From Candidatus Rokuibacteriota bacterium (lineage in GTDB: Bacteria; Methylomirabilota; Methylomirabilia; Rokubacteriales; CSP1-6): 64,000 bases of DNA. Location: assembly GCA_003220535.1 (NCBI GenBank), contig QHSU01000061.1, forward strand, positions 62,001 to 126,000, given 5' to 3'. The translations under genes were made by a program, and so were the position numbers. Positions within the stretch are counted from its first letter, which is position 1. Each line of letters starts with the position of its first letter. The notes beneath the pieces are model-generated. The model saw only the letters and a program-made list of their open reading frames with translations, had not been told where the DNA came from and made no database searches. Positions 1 to 8,964 of the stretch are shown here, in pieces.

Positions 1-2
1 GC

Positions 3-2108
3 CGGACCCACGACATCCTCGTCCAGGGTCGCGGCTCGGCGGCCAACAGCGCGGTCTGCTACGCGCTCGGGATCACCGCGGTGGACCCCGTCGGCATGGA
101 ACTGCTGTTCGAGCGTTTCTTGAGCGAGGCACGAGGCGAATGGCCTGACATCGATCTCGATCTCCCGAGCGGAGATAGGCGGGAGGCCGTCATTCAGCAC
201 GTCTACCAGAGGTATGGCCGGCTCGGCGCCGGGATGACCGCCAACGTGATTACGTATCGAGGCCGGAGTGCCGCGCGCGAGGTGGGCCAGGCGCTCGGGC
301 TCCCGCGCGACATGCGGGACCGGCTCGCGCAACTCGTCGGGAACTGGGGCTATCAGGATCCCGAGGAGCTCCTGACCAAGCACTTGCCGGAGGCCGGGTG
401 CGATCCGACCGCTCCGCGTATCCGGCGCTTCGCCACGCTCTGGACGCGGATCCAGGATCTGCCGCGCCATCTCGGGCAGCACTCGGGCGGCATGGTGATC
501 GCCGCGGGCCGACTCGACGACGTCGTGCCGCTCGAGCCCGCGACCATGCCGGGCCGCGTCGTCGTCCAGTGGGACAAGGACGACTGCGCGGGGCTCGGCA
601 TCGTCAAGGTGGATCTGCTCGGGCTGGGGATGATGTCGGTGCTCCAGGACTCGCTGACGCTCGTCCGCGAGACCGGATCCTCGGTGGACCTCGCCCAGCT
701 GCCGCCGGACGATCCGGCCGTGTACCGGAGCCTGCAGGAGGCCGACACGATCGGCGTGTTCCAGGTCGAGAGCCGCGCCCAGATGGCGACGCTCCCGCGC
801 GTCCGCCCCGAGCGGTTCTACGATCTCGTCGTGCAGGTCGCGATCATCCGCCCCGGGCCGATCGTGGGCGACATGGTGCACCCCTACATCCGGCGGCGGC
901 GCGGACGCGAGCCCGTCACCTATCCGCATCCGAGCCTCGAGCCGATCCTCCGGCGCACCCTCGGCGTGCCGCTGTTCCAGGAGCAGCTCTTGCGGATGGC
1001 GATGGTGACGGCGGGCTTCACGGCGACGGAGGCCGAGGAGCTCCGGCGCGCGTTCGGATTCAAGCGAAGCGAGCGGCTCATGGCCGAGGTCGAGACGAAG
1101 CTGCGGGCGGGCATGGCGCGGCAGGGCATCCATGGCGCCGCCGCCGAAGAGATCGTCCACGCGATCACCGCGTTCGCGCTGTACGGATTTCCGGAGAGCC
1201 ATGCGAGTAGCTTCGCGCTGCTCGCCTACGCGAGCGCGTACCTGCGCGTCCACCATCCCGCGGCGTTCTACGCGGCACTCCTCAACAATCAGCCGATGGG
1301 GTTCTATCACCCGGCGACCATCGTGAAGGACGCGCAGCGCCACGGGCTGCGGGTCCGGCCGATCGACGTGACGTGCTCCCGGTGGCTGTGCACGGTCGAG
1401 TCGGTCGGGGGCACCGGCCCGGCGATGCGGCTGGGATTGCGCTATGTCAGGGGGCTCCGCGAGCGAGCGGCGCGCGCGCTCCTGCAAGCGCGGGACGAGC
1501 GACCGTTCGGCTCCATCCACGACCTCGCCCGCCGCGCCCATCTCGAGCGCGACGAGCTGGAAACGCTCGCGGCCATCGGCGCGCTGGCCCCGCTCGGCGG
1601 GACCCGACGGGCGAATCTCTGGACGGCGGCCGTGTCGCACCCCGGACCGTTGTTCGCGGACCCGCCGCGTGAGCCCAGTCCGTTGAGCGAGATGACGGAC
1701 GTCGAGCGCCTCGCCGCCGACTACGCCGGCACGAGCGTGACGCTCGGCCGCCATCCGATGGCGTTGCGACGCGCGGCGCTCGGACGCCGAGGCGTGCTGA
1801 GCGCGCGGGCGCTCGCCGGCGTGGAGGACGGCGTCCGGGTCCAGGTAGCGGGGAGCGTCATCGTCCGCCAGCGCCCGGGCACCGCGAAGGGCTTCGTCTT
1901 CCTTTCCCTCGAGGACGAGACGGGGATCGCGAACGTGATCGTGACACCACCGATTTTCGCGCGCCATCGCCTGGCGCTGGTGGCGGAGCCGTATCTCCTC
2001 GTGGAGGGGATCGCGCAGCGGCAGGACGGCGTCATCTCGGTGCGCGCGGCCCGGGTGCGGGGGTTGCCCGCGCTCGGCCACCACGTCCCGTCTCACGACT
2101 TCGGGTAA
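3..2108 (+). CDS. dnaE2: Error-prone DNA polymerase III alpha subunit DnaE2 (5' truncated)
   Basis: The reading frame is open from the window edge, so the N-terminal PHP domain is missing. The visible part begins with the DnaE motif QGRGSAANSAVCYALGI, then PDIDLD around position 150, which supplies two catalytic aspartates, and a third aspartate in KVDLLGLGMM near position 612. The end (SVRAARVRGLP...PSHDFG) follows an OB-fold region, as in DnaE2/ImuC rather than replicative DnaE. DnaE2 performs damage-induced translesion synthesis, usually with ImuA and ImuB; those partners would lie upstream and are not visible. The SDR gene starts 20 bases after the stop codon. Confidence 0.93.
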   Translation, partial: RTHDILVQGRGSAANSAVCYALGITAVDPVGMELLFERFLSEARGEWPDIDLDLPSGDRREAVIQHVYQRYGRLGAGMTANVITYRGRSAAREVGQALGLPRDMRDRLAQLVGNWGYQDPEELLTKHLPEAGCDPTAPRIRRFATLWTRIQDLPRHLGQHSGGMVIAAGRLDDVVPLEPATMPGRVVVQWDKDDCAGLGIVKVDLLGLGMMSVLQDSLTLVRETGSSVDLAQLPPDDPAVYRSLQEADTIGVFQVESRAQMATLPRVRPERFYDLVVQVAIIRPGPIVGDMVHPYIRRRRGREPVTYPHPSLEPILRRTLGVPLFQEQLLRMAMVTAGFTATEAEELRRAFGFKRSERLMAEVETKLRAGMARQGIHGAAAEEIVHAITAFALYGFPESHASSFALLAYASAYLRVHHPAAFYAALLNNQPMGFYHPATIVKDAQRHGLRVRPIDVTCSRWLCTVESVGGTGPAMRLGLRYVRGLRERAARALLQARDERPFGSIHDLARRAHLERDELETLAAIGALAPLGGTRRANLWTAAVSHPGPLFADPPREPSPLSEMTDVERLAADYAGTSVTLGRHPMALRRAALGRRGVLSARALAGVEDGVRVQVAGSVIVRQRPGTAKGFVFLSLEDETGIANVIVTPPIFARHRLALVAEPYLLVEGIAQRQDGVISVRAARVRGLPALGHHVPSHDFG

Positions 2109-2128
2109 GATGCTCACCGGAGGCACCG

Positions 2129-2887
2129 GTGTTCGATCTCAAAGACCGCGTCGCGATCGTCACGGGCGGCAACGGAGGGATCGGTCTCGGCATGGCCCGC
2201 GGTCTGGCGGGCGCGGGGGCGCGCGTGGTCGTGGCGGCGCGCAATCAGACGAAGTCCGCCGCCGCCGTCCGAGAGCTCGAGAAGCTCGGCGGTCAGGGGC
2301 TGGCCATCGCCGTGGACGTCGTCGACGAGGCATCGGTCGACGCCCTCGTCCGGTCCACGCTCGATCGGTGCGGCCGACTCGACATCCTCGTGAACAACGC
2401 CGGGATCAACATCCGCAAGCAGCCCCAGGACTACACGCTCGCCGAATGGCGTCGGGTCCTCGACACGAACCTCACCAGCGCCTTCCTCTGCTCGCGGGCC
2501 GCATACGCGCCGATGAAGGCGGCCGGACGGGGCAAGATCATCAACATCGGCTCGATGATGTCCATCTTCGGGGCCTCCTTCGCCCCGGCGTACTCCGCGA
2601 GCAAGGGCGGGATCGTCCAGCTCACTCGGGCGTTGTCGTCGGCGTGGGCGAAGGACAACATCCAGGTGAACGCGGTGCTGCCCGGGTGGATCGACACCGA
2701 GCTCACACAGAATGCGCGTCGCGAGGTCAACGGCCTCCACGACAATGTGCTCAGGCGGACGCCGGCCGGGCGCTGGGGCACGATCGAGGACATGTCGGGG
2801 ATCGCCGTCTTTCTGGCGAGCCCAGCCTCGGATTTCGTCACCGGCGCCGCGATCCCCGTGGACGGCGGGTACTCCAGCCAGGGCTAG
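2129..2887 (+). CDS. SDR family NAD(P)-dependent oxidoreductase
   Basis: A 252-residue classical short-chain dehydrogenase. It has the cofactor motif TGGNGGIG (residues 12-19), NNAG (89-92), catalytic Ser142, and Y155-x3-K159 in YSASK. The GTG start is chosen because GGAGG lies five bases upstream (2119-2123). It resembles 3-oxoacyl-ACP reductase or gluconate 5-dehydrogenase-type SDRs; the sequence alone does not fix the substrate. The stop is one base from the serA start, so the two are almost certainly co-transcribed, which hints at a hydroxyacid or sugar-acid substrate. Confidence 0.9.
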   Translation: MFDLKDRVAIVTGGNGGIGLGMARGLAGAGARVVVAARNQTKSAAAVRELEKLGGQGLAIAVDVVDEASVDALVRSTLDRCGRLDILVNNAGINIRKQPQDYTLAEWRRVLDTNLTSAFLCSRAAYAPMKAAGRGKIINIGSMMSIFGASFAPAYSASKGGIVQLTRALSSAWAKDNIQVNAVLPGWIDTELTQNARREVNGLHDNVLRRTPAGRWGTIEDMSGIAVFLASPASDFVTGAAIPVDGGYSSQG

Positions 2888-2888
2888 C

Positions 2889-4472
2889 ATGCGCGTGCTC
2901 GCGGTCGATGCCATCGCGCCCGAGGGTCTCGCCTACTTGCGCGAACGGAACGTCTCGGTCGACGAGCTGGCCAGATCCTCGCTCGAGACGCTCTATGCCC
3001 GCATCGGCGAGTACGAGGGACTGATCACGCGCTCGGGCACCAGCATCACCGCCGAGCTGCTGGAGCACGCGCCTCGCCTGCGCATCGTCGGCCGCGCCGG
3101 GGTCGGGGTCGACAATGTCGACATCGACGCGTGCTCGCGGCGAGGCATCCTCGTCTGCAACGCCCCGTACGGCAACGTGGTCTCCGCGGCCGAACACACC
3201 GTGGGCATGCTGCTGGCGCTCGTGCGGCGCATCCCGGATGCCCACGCCCGACTGAAGGCGCTCGAGTGGGACCGATCCGCCTACGGCGCCGAGCTCTTCC
3301 GGAAGACGGTCGGCGTCGTCGGATTCGGCAAGGTCGGCTCGAGGGTCGCGGCGCGCCTGCGGGCCTTCGAGCCCGAGCTGCTCGTGCACGATCCCTACAT
3401 CCCGGAGAGCGGCGCCAAGGACCTCGGCGCCCGCCTCACCGATTTCGAGACGGTGCTTCGCCAGGCCGACGTCATCACCTTTCACGTGCCGCTCACGCCG
3501 GAGACGGAGAACATGATGGCGGCGCGCGAGCTCGCCCTGACGAAGCGCGGCGTGCGGATCGTGAACTGCGCGCGCGGCGGCATCGTGAACGAGGGCGCTC
3601 TCCTCGCCGCGCTCGAGGCCGGTCACGTCGCTGGCGCGGCGATCGACGTCTGGAGCGAGGAGCCGCCGCAGGGTGAAGTGGTCCGCCGGCTGATCCAGCA
3701 CCCGCGGGTCGTCGTCACGCCGCACCTCGGCGCCAATTCCGGCGAAGCGCAGGTGAACGTCGCGGTCGACGTCGCGCGCCAGTTCGTCGCGTTCCGCGAC
3801 GGCGCACTGGTCGAGCATGCGGTCAACATTCCCCTCGGGGATCCGGCGGCGATCACGGAGCTGCGGCCGTTCGTGGCGCTCGCCGAGCGTCTCGGACGCT
3901 TCAGCGTGCAGCTCGATCCCGAGCGCCTGACGGAGGTCGAGATCACGCTGGCCGGCGCGATCGCCGAGAGCGATCCCGAGCTGCTGGCCCGGGCCGCGCT
4001 GGCCCGGCTTCTCGGTCCCGTGATGGCGGAGCCCGTGAATCTCGTCAACGCCCGGCTCGTGGCAGCCGAGCGCGGCGTCGAGGTGCGGGTCGAACGGCAG
4101 CAGGAGTCGGCGGGGTACAAGAGCCTCCTGAGCCTCGCGATCCGGACACGCACTGGACGGAAAATCACCGCTGGTACGGTCTTTGACGGCCAGGCGCGGA
4201 TCGTCCGGCTTCGCGACCTCGACATCGAGTTCACGCCCGAGGGCTACATCCTCGTGCTCTCGTACGAGGACCGTCCGGGCATGGTCGGCCGGATCGGCTC
4301 GATCCTGGGACGGCAGAACGTCAATATCGCGTCGATGCACGTGGGGCGCCGAAGCAAACGGGGTCGCGCGATCGTCGTCTTGATCCTCGACGAAGACCTC
4401 TCGGCCGAGCAGGTGGCCGAGGTTGCCCAGGCCATCGACGCCGACTTCGCCCGTCTCGTCCGGCTCCAGTAG
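2889..4472 (+). CDS. serA: D-3-phosphoglycerate dehydrogenase, long form
   Basis: A 527-residue protein of type I (long) SerA length. It catalyses the NAD-dependent first step of serine synthesis from 3-phosphoglycerate. The order is catalytic domain, Rossmann domain with VGVVGFGKVG (about residue 142), catalytic Arg229 in NCARGGIVNEG, and the histidine in TPHLGANS. An intervening (ASB) domain and a C-terminal ACT domain from about residue 452 (YILVLSYEDRPGMVGRIGSIL) follow, the latter usually binding serine for feedback control. The ATG at 2889 is preferred over earlier in-frame codons because it lies one base after the SDR stop and gives the usual family N-terminus (MRVLAVDAIAPEGL). Confidence 0.93.
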   Translation: MRVLAVDAIAPEGLAYLRERNVSVDELARSSLETLYARIGEYEGLITRSGTSITAELLEHAPRLRIVGRAGVGVDNVDIDACSRRGILVCNAPYGNVVSAAEHTVGMLLALVRRIPDAHARLKALEWDRSAYGAELFRKTVGVVGFGKVGSRVAARLRAFEPELLVHDPYIPESGAKDLGARLTDFETVLRQADVITFHVPLTPETENMMAARELALTKRGVRIVNCARGGIVNEGALLAALEAGHVAGAAIDVWSEEPPQGEVVRRLIQHPRVVVTPHLGANSGEAQVNVAVDVARQFVAFRDGALVEHAVNIPLGDPAAITELRPFVALAERLGRFSVQLDPERLTEVEITLAGAIAESDPELLARAALARLLGPVMAEPVNLVNARLVAAERGVEVRVERQQESAGYKSLLSLAIRTRTGRKITAGTVFDGQARIVRLRDLDIEFTPEGYILVLSYEDRPGMVGRIGSILGRQNVNIASMHVGRRSKRGRAIVVLILDEDLSAEQVAEVAQAIDADFARLVRLQ

Positions 4473-4491
4473 CCCGAACACCCAAATTTCT

Positions 4492-4521
4492 TTGCGACCT
4501 CCCCGGCGACCCTGCTACGCT
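4492..4521 (+). promoter_or_regulatory. Candidate promoter (TTGCGA-18-TACGCT), leaderless
   Basis: TTGCGA at 4492-4497 and TACGCT at 4516-4521 are separated by 18 bases, and the ATG of the next gene is only six bases beyond the -10 box. Transcription would start at or next to the start codon. No Shine-Dalgarno sequence precedes that ATG. Inferred by eye. Confidence 0.4.
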
Positions 4522-4527
4522 CACCCT

Positions 4528-4935
4528 ATGAGCATTCAACGAATCGTCGCCGCGCTCCTCGTCCTCGCGTTCACGGCCGGGTGCGCTTCGCTTTCCTCCA
4601 GGCCCGTGCGGAGCGAGTTCGAAGACATCCCCGTGCCGAAGGGGCTCAGCTACCAGCCGGGCAAGTCGACGGTCATCGAGTCGCCGACGGTGAAGGCGGC
4701 GCGGCTCGTGTATCGGGGGCGCCTGGAGGTCGAGAGCCTCGGCGCAGCCATGCGGACCACGCTGGAGGCGAACGGCTGGCGCCATGTCAGCAGTACCTCC
4801 GCGGCCGCCCACGGCATCACGCAGGTCTACGAGAAGACTGGAAGCTCGCTGGAGGTTCGCCTGGTCGACGGCTTGTGGTTCACGTACGTCGAGTTGACCG
4901 CCAGCCGCGCCCTCCAGCAAGCCACCACGAAGTAA
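4528..4935 (+). CDS. Small outer-membrane or periplasmic lipoprotein, unknown function
   Basis: A 135-residue protein with a short positively charged N-terminus, a hydrophobic stretch and a lipobox ending in LAFTAGC (Cys19), which predicts lipoprotein signal peptidase processing. The mature part contains no motif I recognise; it resembles small proteobacterial lipoproteins of undefined role. The ATG at 4528 is the only start compatible with the signal peptide. It is separated from serA by 55 bases and appears to have its own promoter, so it is probably not part of the serA unit. Confidence 0.8.
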   Translation: MSIQRIVAALLVLAFTAGCASLSSRPVRSEFEDIPVPKGLSYQPGKSTVIESPTVKAARLVYRGRLEVESLGAAMRTTLEANGWRHVSSTSAAAHGITQVYEKTGSSLEVRLVDGLWFTYVELTASRALQQATTK

Positions 4936-4978
4936 CCCAAGCGAACCGACCAGGTAACCGCCGGCCAGCGAAAACCGG

Positions 4979-5108
4979 GGCGGGCCAGGGCGGGGGTGCC
5001 TGCCGCGACCCGTGTTGTCAGGGTCGCGCCGCCGCTCACAGCAGTGTTCGTCGTCGAACGGATGTCCGCTAGCGTGGTCGCGGCGGGCACCCCCGCCCCC
5101 GGCCCGCC
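4979..5108. repeat. Inverted repeat with ~32-bp arms between convergent genes
   Basis: Left arm 4979-5010 and right arm 5076-5108 are near-perfect reverse complements (two or three differences) flanking a 65-base core. The right arm ends 12 bases beyond the zwf stop codon. The left arm and start of the core (roughly 4997-5022) match 22 of 26 positions of the 54-bp inverted repeat at 21994-22162. It could be a bidirectional terminator or a non-autonomous mobile element. Confidence 0.75.
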
Positions 5109-5120
5109 GCTAGGGAAGTG

Positions 5121-6614
5121 CTACGGTTTGCGCCAACTGCCCCCGTCATGCGAGATGAAAGAGTCGGCTTCCGCCGGTCCCCAGGTGCCGGCTTCGTAGA
5201 CGTGGGGCGGGGGTGCGGAGTCCTGCGCCCACGCATCGATCACCGGACCGAGGAGCCACCAGGCCTGCTCGACCCAGTCGGCACGCGCGTAGAGGGTCGA
5301 GTCCCCGTGAACCGCGTCGAGCAGGAGGCGCTCGTACGCTTCGGGCGGCTCGGCACCGAACACCTCGCCGTAGCGAAAGTCGAGGCCCACCGGCAGGAGC
5401 TTGAGCTCCGGACCCGGCGCCTTCGCCGCGACGGTCAACGCCATGCCCTCGTCCGGCTGGATGCGGATCACGAGCTCGTTCGGCTCGACGCCCGCCGGTT
5501 CGCGATGGAAGATCATGTGGGGAGTGCGGTGGAAGCGGATCGCGATCTCGCTCACCCGTTTCGCCAGGCGCTTGCCCGTTCGCAGATAGAAGGGCACACC
5601 CGCCCATCGCCAGTTCTCGACGGTGAGCCGCAGCGCCGCATACGTCTCCGTCTTTGAATCGGGCGAGACCCCTTTCTCCTGGCGGTACCCGGGGACCGGC
5701 TTGCCCCCGACGAAGCCGGGCCCGTACTGGCCCCGGAGCGCCACCTCGTCGACCTTGCGCGCATCGATCGGTCGAATGGCGTGCATCACCTTGTTCTTCT
5801 CGTCGTGCACGGGGCTGGCGTCGAAGGTGACCGGAGGCTCCATCGCGATGAGGCACAACAGCTGGAGCAGGTGGTTCTGCACCATGTCGCGCAACGCGCC
5901 CGCTTCCTCGTAGTACGCGCCGCGCGTCTCCACGCCGATCGACTCGGCGACGGTGATCTGGATCTCGGCCACGTGGTTACGGTTCCACAGCGGCTCGAAG
6001 ATCCCGTTGGCGAAACGGAGCACGAGAAGGTTCTGGACGGTCTCCTTGCCGAGGTAGTGATCGATGCGATAGATCTGGTCCTCGCGAAAGACCAGACCCA
6101 GATGGCTGTTGAGCGCCCGAGCGCTCTCGTAGTCGTGCCCGAAGGGCTTCTCGACGATGACGCGCGTCCAGCCCCCTTGCGGGCGTGAGAGCCCCGAGGC
6201 GCCGAGGTTCTCGACGATGGTGTCATAGAGGCTCGGTGGCGTCGCGAAGTAGAAGAGCCGGTTCGCCGGCCCGGGCCGCGCCCCTTCGATGTCCTTCAGG
6301 GCGCGCTCGAGTGACGCGTAGAGCGCAGGATCGGCCGGATCGCCGGCGACGTAGGAGAGCGACGCGGCGAAGCGGTCCCAGACATTCGCGGACGGCGGCT
6401 GGATGCGCGCGAACTCGCGGACGGCGTCGCGCATGCGCCGGCGGAACTCGTCCTGGCTCACCTCGCTGCGCGCACTGCCGATGATCGCGAAGGGCTCGGG
6501 CAGCGTGCGCCCTGCGTAGAGGCTCCAGAGAGCGGGCACGAGCTTCCGGCGTGTCAGGTCGCCGGACGCCCCGAAGATCACCAGCGCGAACGGCTCGTCG
6601 GACATCGTCGGCAT
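5121..6614 (-). CDS. zwf: Glucose-6-phosphate 1-dehydrogenase
   Basis: A 497-residue cytosolic enzyme oxidising glucose-6-phosphate to 6-phosphogluconolactone with NAD(P)+. Visible motifs are the nucleotide-binding GASGDLTRRK (residues 15-24), EKPFG (155-159), the substrate-binding signature RIDHYLGKE (183-191), and the catalytic histidine (about 248) in MVQNHLLQLL. Length matches the family. An internal ATG (MSDEP) three codons in is an alternative start. The start is two bases after the pgl stop codon. With pgl and the FGGY kinase upstream it forms a sugar-acid/pentose-phosphate operon. Confidence 0.97.
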   Translation of the reverse strand: MPTMSDEPFALVIFGASGDLTRRKLVPALWSLYAGRTLPEPFAIIGSARSEVSQDEFRRRMRDAVREFARIQPPSANVWDRFAASLSYVAGDPADPALYASLERALKDIEGARPGPANRLFYFATPPSLYDTIVENLGASGLSRPQGGWTRVIVEKPFGHDYESARALNSHLGLVFREDQIYRIDHYLGKETVQNLLVLRFANGIFEPLWNRNHVAEIQITVAESIGVETRGAYYEEAGALRDMVQNHLLQLLCLIAMEPPVTFDASPVHDEKNKVMHAIRPIDARKVDEVALRGQYGPGFVGGKPVPGYRQEKGVSPDSKTETYAALRLTVENWRWAGVPFYLRTGKRLAKRVSEIAIRFHRTPHMIFHREPAGVEPNELVIRIQPDEGMALTVAAKAPGPELKLLPVGLDFRYGEVFGAEPPEAYERLLLDAVHGDSTLYARADWVEQAWWLLGPVIDAWAQDSAPPPHVYEAGTWGPAEADSFISHDGGSWRKP

Positions 6615-6616
6615 CG

Positions 6617-7372
6617 CTATCGAACCTCGCCAACCGGGTGGAGTCCCGCCGCCGCTCGATCGGTCAGCCAGACCAGCTCGCCGTCGGTCGGCCGGACGAG
6701 TGCGGCGGGTAGCAGCGCTTGCTCGGACAGCACCGCCCTGACGATCTTCGCCTTCTCGGCGCCCGCGACGAGGAAGACCACGCGCGCCGCCGCGTTCAGG
6801 ACCGGGAACGTGAGCGTCAGCCGCTGCGGGATCTGTGCCGCCGCGACGTGGACGGCGGCGACGGTCCGGAAGACCTCGCGAAGGACGGGCGAGCCTGGGA
6901 ACAGGGAGGCCGTGTGCCCATCGACCCCGAGACCGAGGAGCACGGCGTCGAAGCGCGGGAGCTCGCCGCGGCGCGTCCCGAACGCCTCGGCGAGCGCGAC
7001 CGCGTACGCGGCGGCGGCGCTGTCGGAATCGGCGTGCTCGCCGTGCATCCGGAAGATCTGCTCCGGTGGAACGGGCACGCGCGACAGGAGCGTCTCGTAC
7101 GCCATCCGGTAGTTCGATTCGGGGTGATCTGGCGGCACGGCGCGCTCATCGCCGAAGAAGACCCACGTCCGGTCCCAGCGCACGCGCTCGCTGTACGCCG
7201 CGAGCGCAAGCCTCGCGTACGTCGCGCGCGGTGTCTCGCCTCCAGCCAGGCACATCATGAATCGGCCACGCTCCGTGACCGCCTCGGTCGCGGCGTCGAC
7301 GATGAGTTGTGCCGCGGTCTCGGCGAGTGCGTCGGGATCTGCGCAAACGATGAGGTTGGGGTCCGAGGCCAT
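6617..7372 (-). CDS. pgl: 6-phosphogluconolactonase
   Basis: A 251-residue DevB/SOL-type lactonase hydrolysing 6-phosphoglucono-delta-lactone, the step after Zwf. Motifs seen: LAGGETPR (42-49), FFGDERAVPPDHPESNYRM (72-90) and LGLGVDGHTASLFPG (146-160), the last with the catalytic histidine. The ATG at 7372 is chosen because it gives the family N-terminus (MASDPNLIVCADPDAL) and lies seven bases after the kinase stop codon. Earlier in-frame starts would extend into the kinase gene. Confidence 0.95.
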   Translation of the reverse strand: MASDPNLIVCADPDALAETAAQLIVDAATEAVTERGRFMMCLAGGETPRATYARLALAAYSERVRWDRTWVFFGDERAVPPDHPESNYRMAYETLLSRVPVPPEQIFRMHGEHADSDSAAAAYAVALAEAFGTRRGELPRFDAVLLGLGVDGHTASLFPGSPVLREVFRTVAAVHVAAAQIPQRLTLTFPVLNAAARVVFLVAGAEKAKIVRAVLSEQALLPAALVRPTDGELVWLTDRAAAGLHPVGEVR

Positions 7373-7379
7373 ACTCAGA

Positions 7380-8822
7380 TCATACCCTCTCGTCGAAACG
7401 GCGCTGGCGATCGAGTGCGTCGAGGTAGCGCGCATGATGGGCGCGGTCGGGCTCGAACGTCTCGCCGACCGGCTGGCGGGCCGTCGCGAGATCCGACAAG
7501 ACGCCGAGTGCCTCCAACGCGAGCAGTGCGGCCCCACGGCTCGTCGCCTCGGGCTCCGCCGACCACGCGACCGGGCGTCCGAGCGCATCGGCGATGATCT
7601 GGGTCCAGGCACGCGAGCGGCCGAGCGCCCCACCGGAGGCGACGATCGCGTGTCCGGCGGACGCGCAGGGCGCCAGAAGGCTGTAGACGACCGCGAGCCG
7701 TAACGCGACCGCTTCCAGGGCTGCACGGACGATCTCGACGGCGCTGGTGTCCAATCGAAGGCCGCTGATCACGCCCCGCCGCTCACCACGCCATCCCGGC
7801 GAACGCTCGCCGGCCAGGTGGGGAAGCACCGTGAGGCCATGGCTGTCGGGCGGGAGCGCGGCCAGGGAGGCTTCGACTTCCTCCTCGCCCGCGAGCCGCA
7901 GCACCTGCCGGCACCATGCATAGACATTGCCGCCCTCCGAGGTCGCCCCCCCCACGATGGCACGGCGGCGATCCACCCGATATCGCCAGAGCCCGCGCGG
8001 CGGAACAGGCTGATCTCGGGTCACGACCCGCAGTGCGGCCGAGGTGCCGACGTTGAGGGCAATGCGCGCGGGATCGACGCAGTCGGAGCCGATGTTGCTC
8101 GCGGCACCATCGCCGATCGCCGGAAGCCACCTCGCGGTTCGAAGGGCCGGCCACCGGCCCGCCCAGGGCGCCCGCAATCCGCGCCGAGGCTCGGTGCGAT
8201 CGCTCAGCGGGAAGAGGTGACGCTCGTCGATCTCGGCCGCGGCCAGCGCCTCGGCATCCCATCGTGCCGCGGCCTGATCGAGGAGCCCGGTACCTGAGGC
8301 CATCGACACGCTCGTCGTCGCCTCACCGAAGAGCGACAGCTCGAGAAACTCGCCGAACGAGCCCCACCGTGCCACGCGCCCGGCCTCGGTGGGGCGCTCG
8401 CGGCTGAGCCAGCGGAGCTTCGCCGGCCAGTACGACGAGTGCAGGTGGCAGCCGGTGCGTGCGTGAAGCGCTTCGTCGTCCAGCGCCGAGCGGAGGAGCT
8501 GGGCGTCCCTGACGCCTCGGGTGTCGGCCCAGGTATAGATGGGCGTGACCGGGCGACCGCCCGTGTCGAACCCGAGGAGCCCATGCCAGAATGTCGCGAC
8601 GCCGACCGCGCGTGTTTCCTCTGGCGGCCGGTTCGGGTGAATGGCGTCGAGGCAGACGGCGACCGCGTCCAGCAACCGGGCCGCGTCGTGCTCGACGCCG
8701 CCGTCCCGAGTCAGCCTCGGCGCGCACTGCACCTGGTGCGAGCGACCGGGGACCGCGCGGCCGCCCCCGTCGTAGAACGAGGCGCGTACAGACGAGGTCC
8801 CGACGTCGAGCGCGATGACCAT
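7380..8822 (-). CDS. FGGY-family carbohydrate kinase, probable gluconokinase
   Basis: A 480-residue two-domain FGGY kinase with the phosphate-binding loop DVGTSS (residues 6-11), a second ATPase motif LNVGTSAALR and the C-terminal GGALGRSRAWTQIIADALGRPV. Family members phosphorylate sugars or sugar acids. Position as first gene of an operon with pgl and zwf suggests gluconate as substrate, feeding 6-phosphogluconate directly; this is inference from context. The ATG at 8822 is preferred since it begins the conserved MVIALDVGTSS. The DNA immediately upstream holds a dispersed repeat ending 11 bases from the ATG. Confidence 0.88.
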   Translation of the reverse strand: MVIALDVGTSSVRASFYDGGGRAVPGRSHQVQCAPRLTRDGGVEHDAARLLDAVAVCLDAIHPNRPPEETRAVGVATFWHGLLGFDTGGRPVTPIYTWADTRGVRDAQLLRSALDDEALHARTGCHLHSSYWPAKLRWLSRERPTEAGRVARWGSFGEFLELSLFGEATTSVSMASGTGLLDQAAARWDAEALAAAEIDERHLFPLSDRTEPRRGLRAPWAGRWPALRTARWLPAIGDGAASNIGSDCVDPARIALNVGTSAALRVVTRDQPVPPRGLWRYRVDRRRAIVGGATSEGGNVYAWCRQVLRLAGEEEVEASLAALPPDSHGLTVLPHLAGERSPGWRGERRGVISGLRLDTSAVEIVRAALEAVALRLAVVYSLLAPCASAGHAIVASGGALGRSRAWTQIIADALGRPVAWSAEPEATSRGAALLALEALGVLSDLATARQPVGETFEPDRAHHARYLDALDRQRRFDERV

Positions 8823-8832
8823 AGTTGATGGG

Positions 8833-8945
8833 TGCGCCTCGGCCGGCGGGGCTTTTCGGGTAGCTCGCTTCGGGCCTGGGGGCCCAAACCCCCGGGCGGC
8901 CCTGCGGCTCGCACTACGCCCCGCGACGGCCTGCAGCGCACACCG
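8833..8945 (-). repeat. Dispersed GC-rich leader repeat, copy 1 (long form)
   Basis: On the minus strand this ~113-base block reads GCTGCAGGCCGTCGCGGGGC ... GGCCGAGGCGC and matches the plus-strand block 24043-24156 at most positions. The ...GGCCGAGGCGC end lies 11 bases before the kinase ATG. Shortened versions occur at 23902-23942 and 60539-60590. All four are oriented the same way relative to the gene that follows. Confidence 0.8.
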
Positions 8946-8964
8946 CTGAGTTAAGATAGCCCCC

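Noticed and set aside
2712..2888. Earlier in-frame starts for serA, inside the SDR gene
   Set aside because: The added residues are not SerA-like and overlap a convincing SDR gene. The ATG at 2889 gives the family N-terminus.
5118..8818. Long open frames on the strand opposite zwf, pgl and the kinase
   Set aside because: They are antisense frames kept open by high GC; the products are Arg/Ala/Pro-rich with no family resemblance. The same applies across the whole window.
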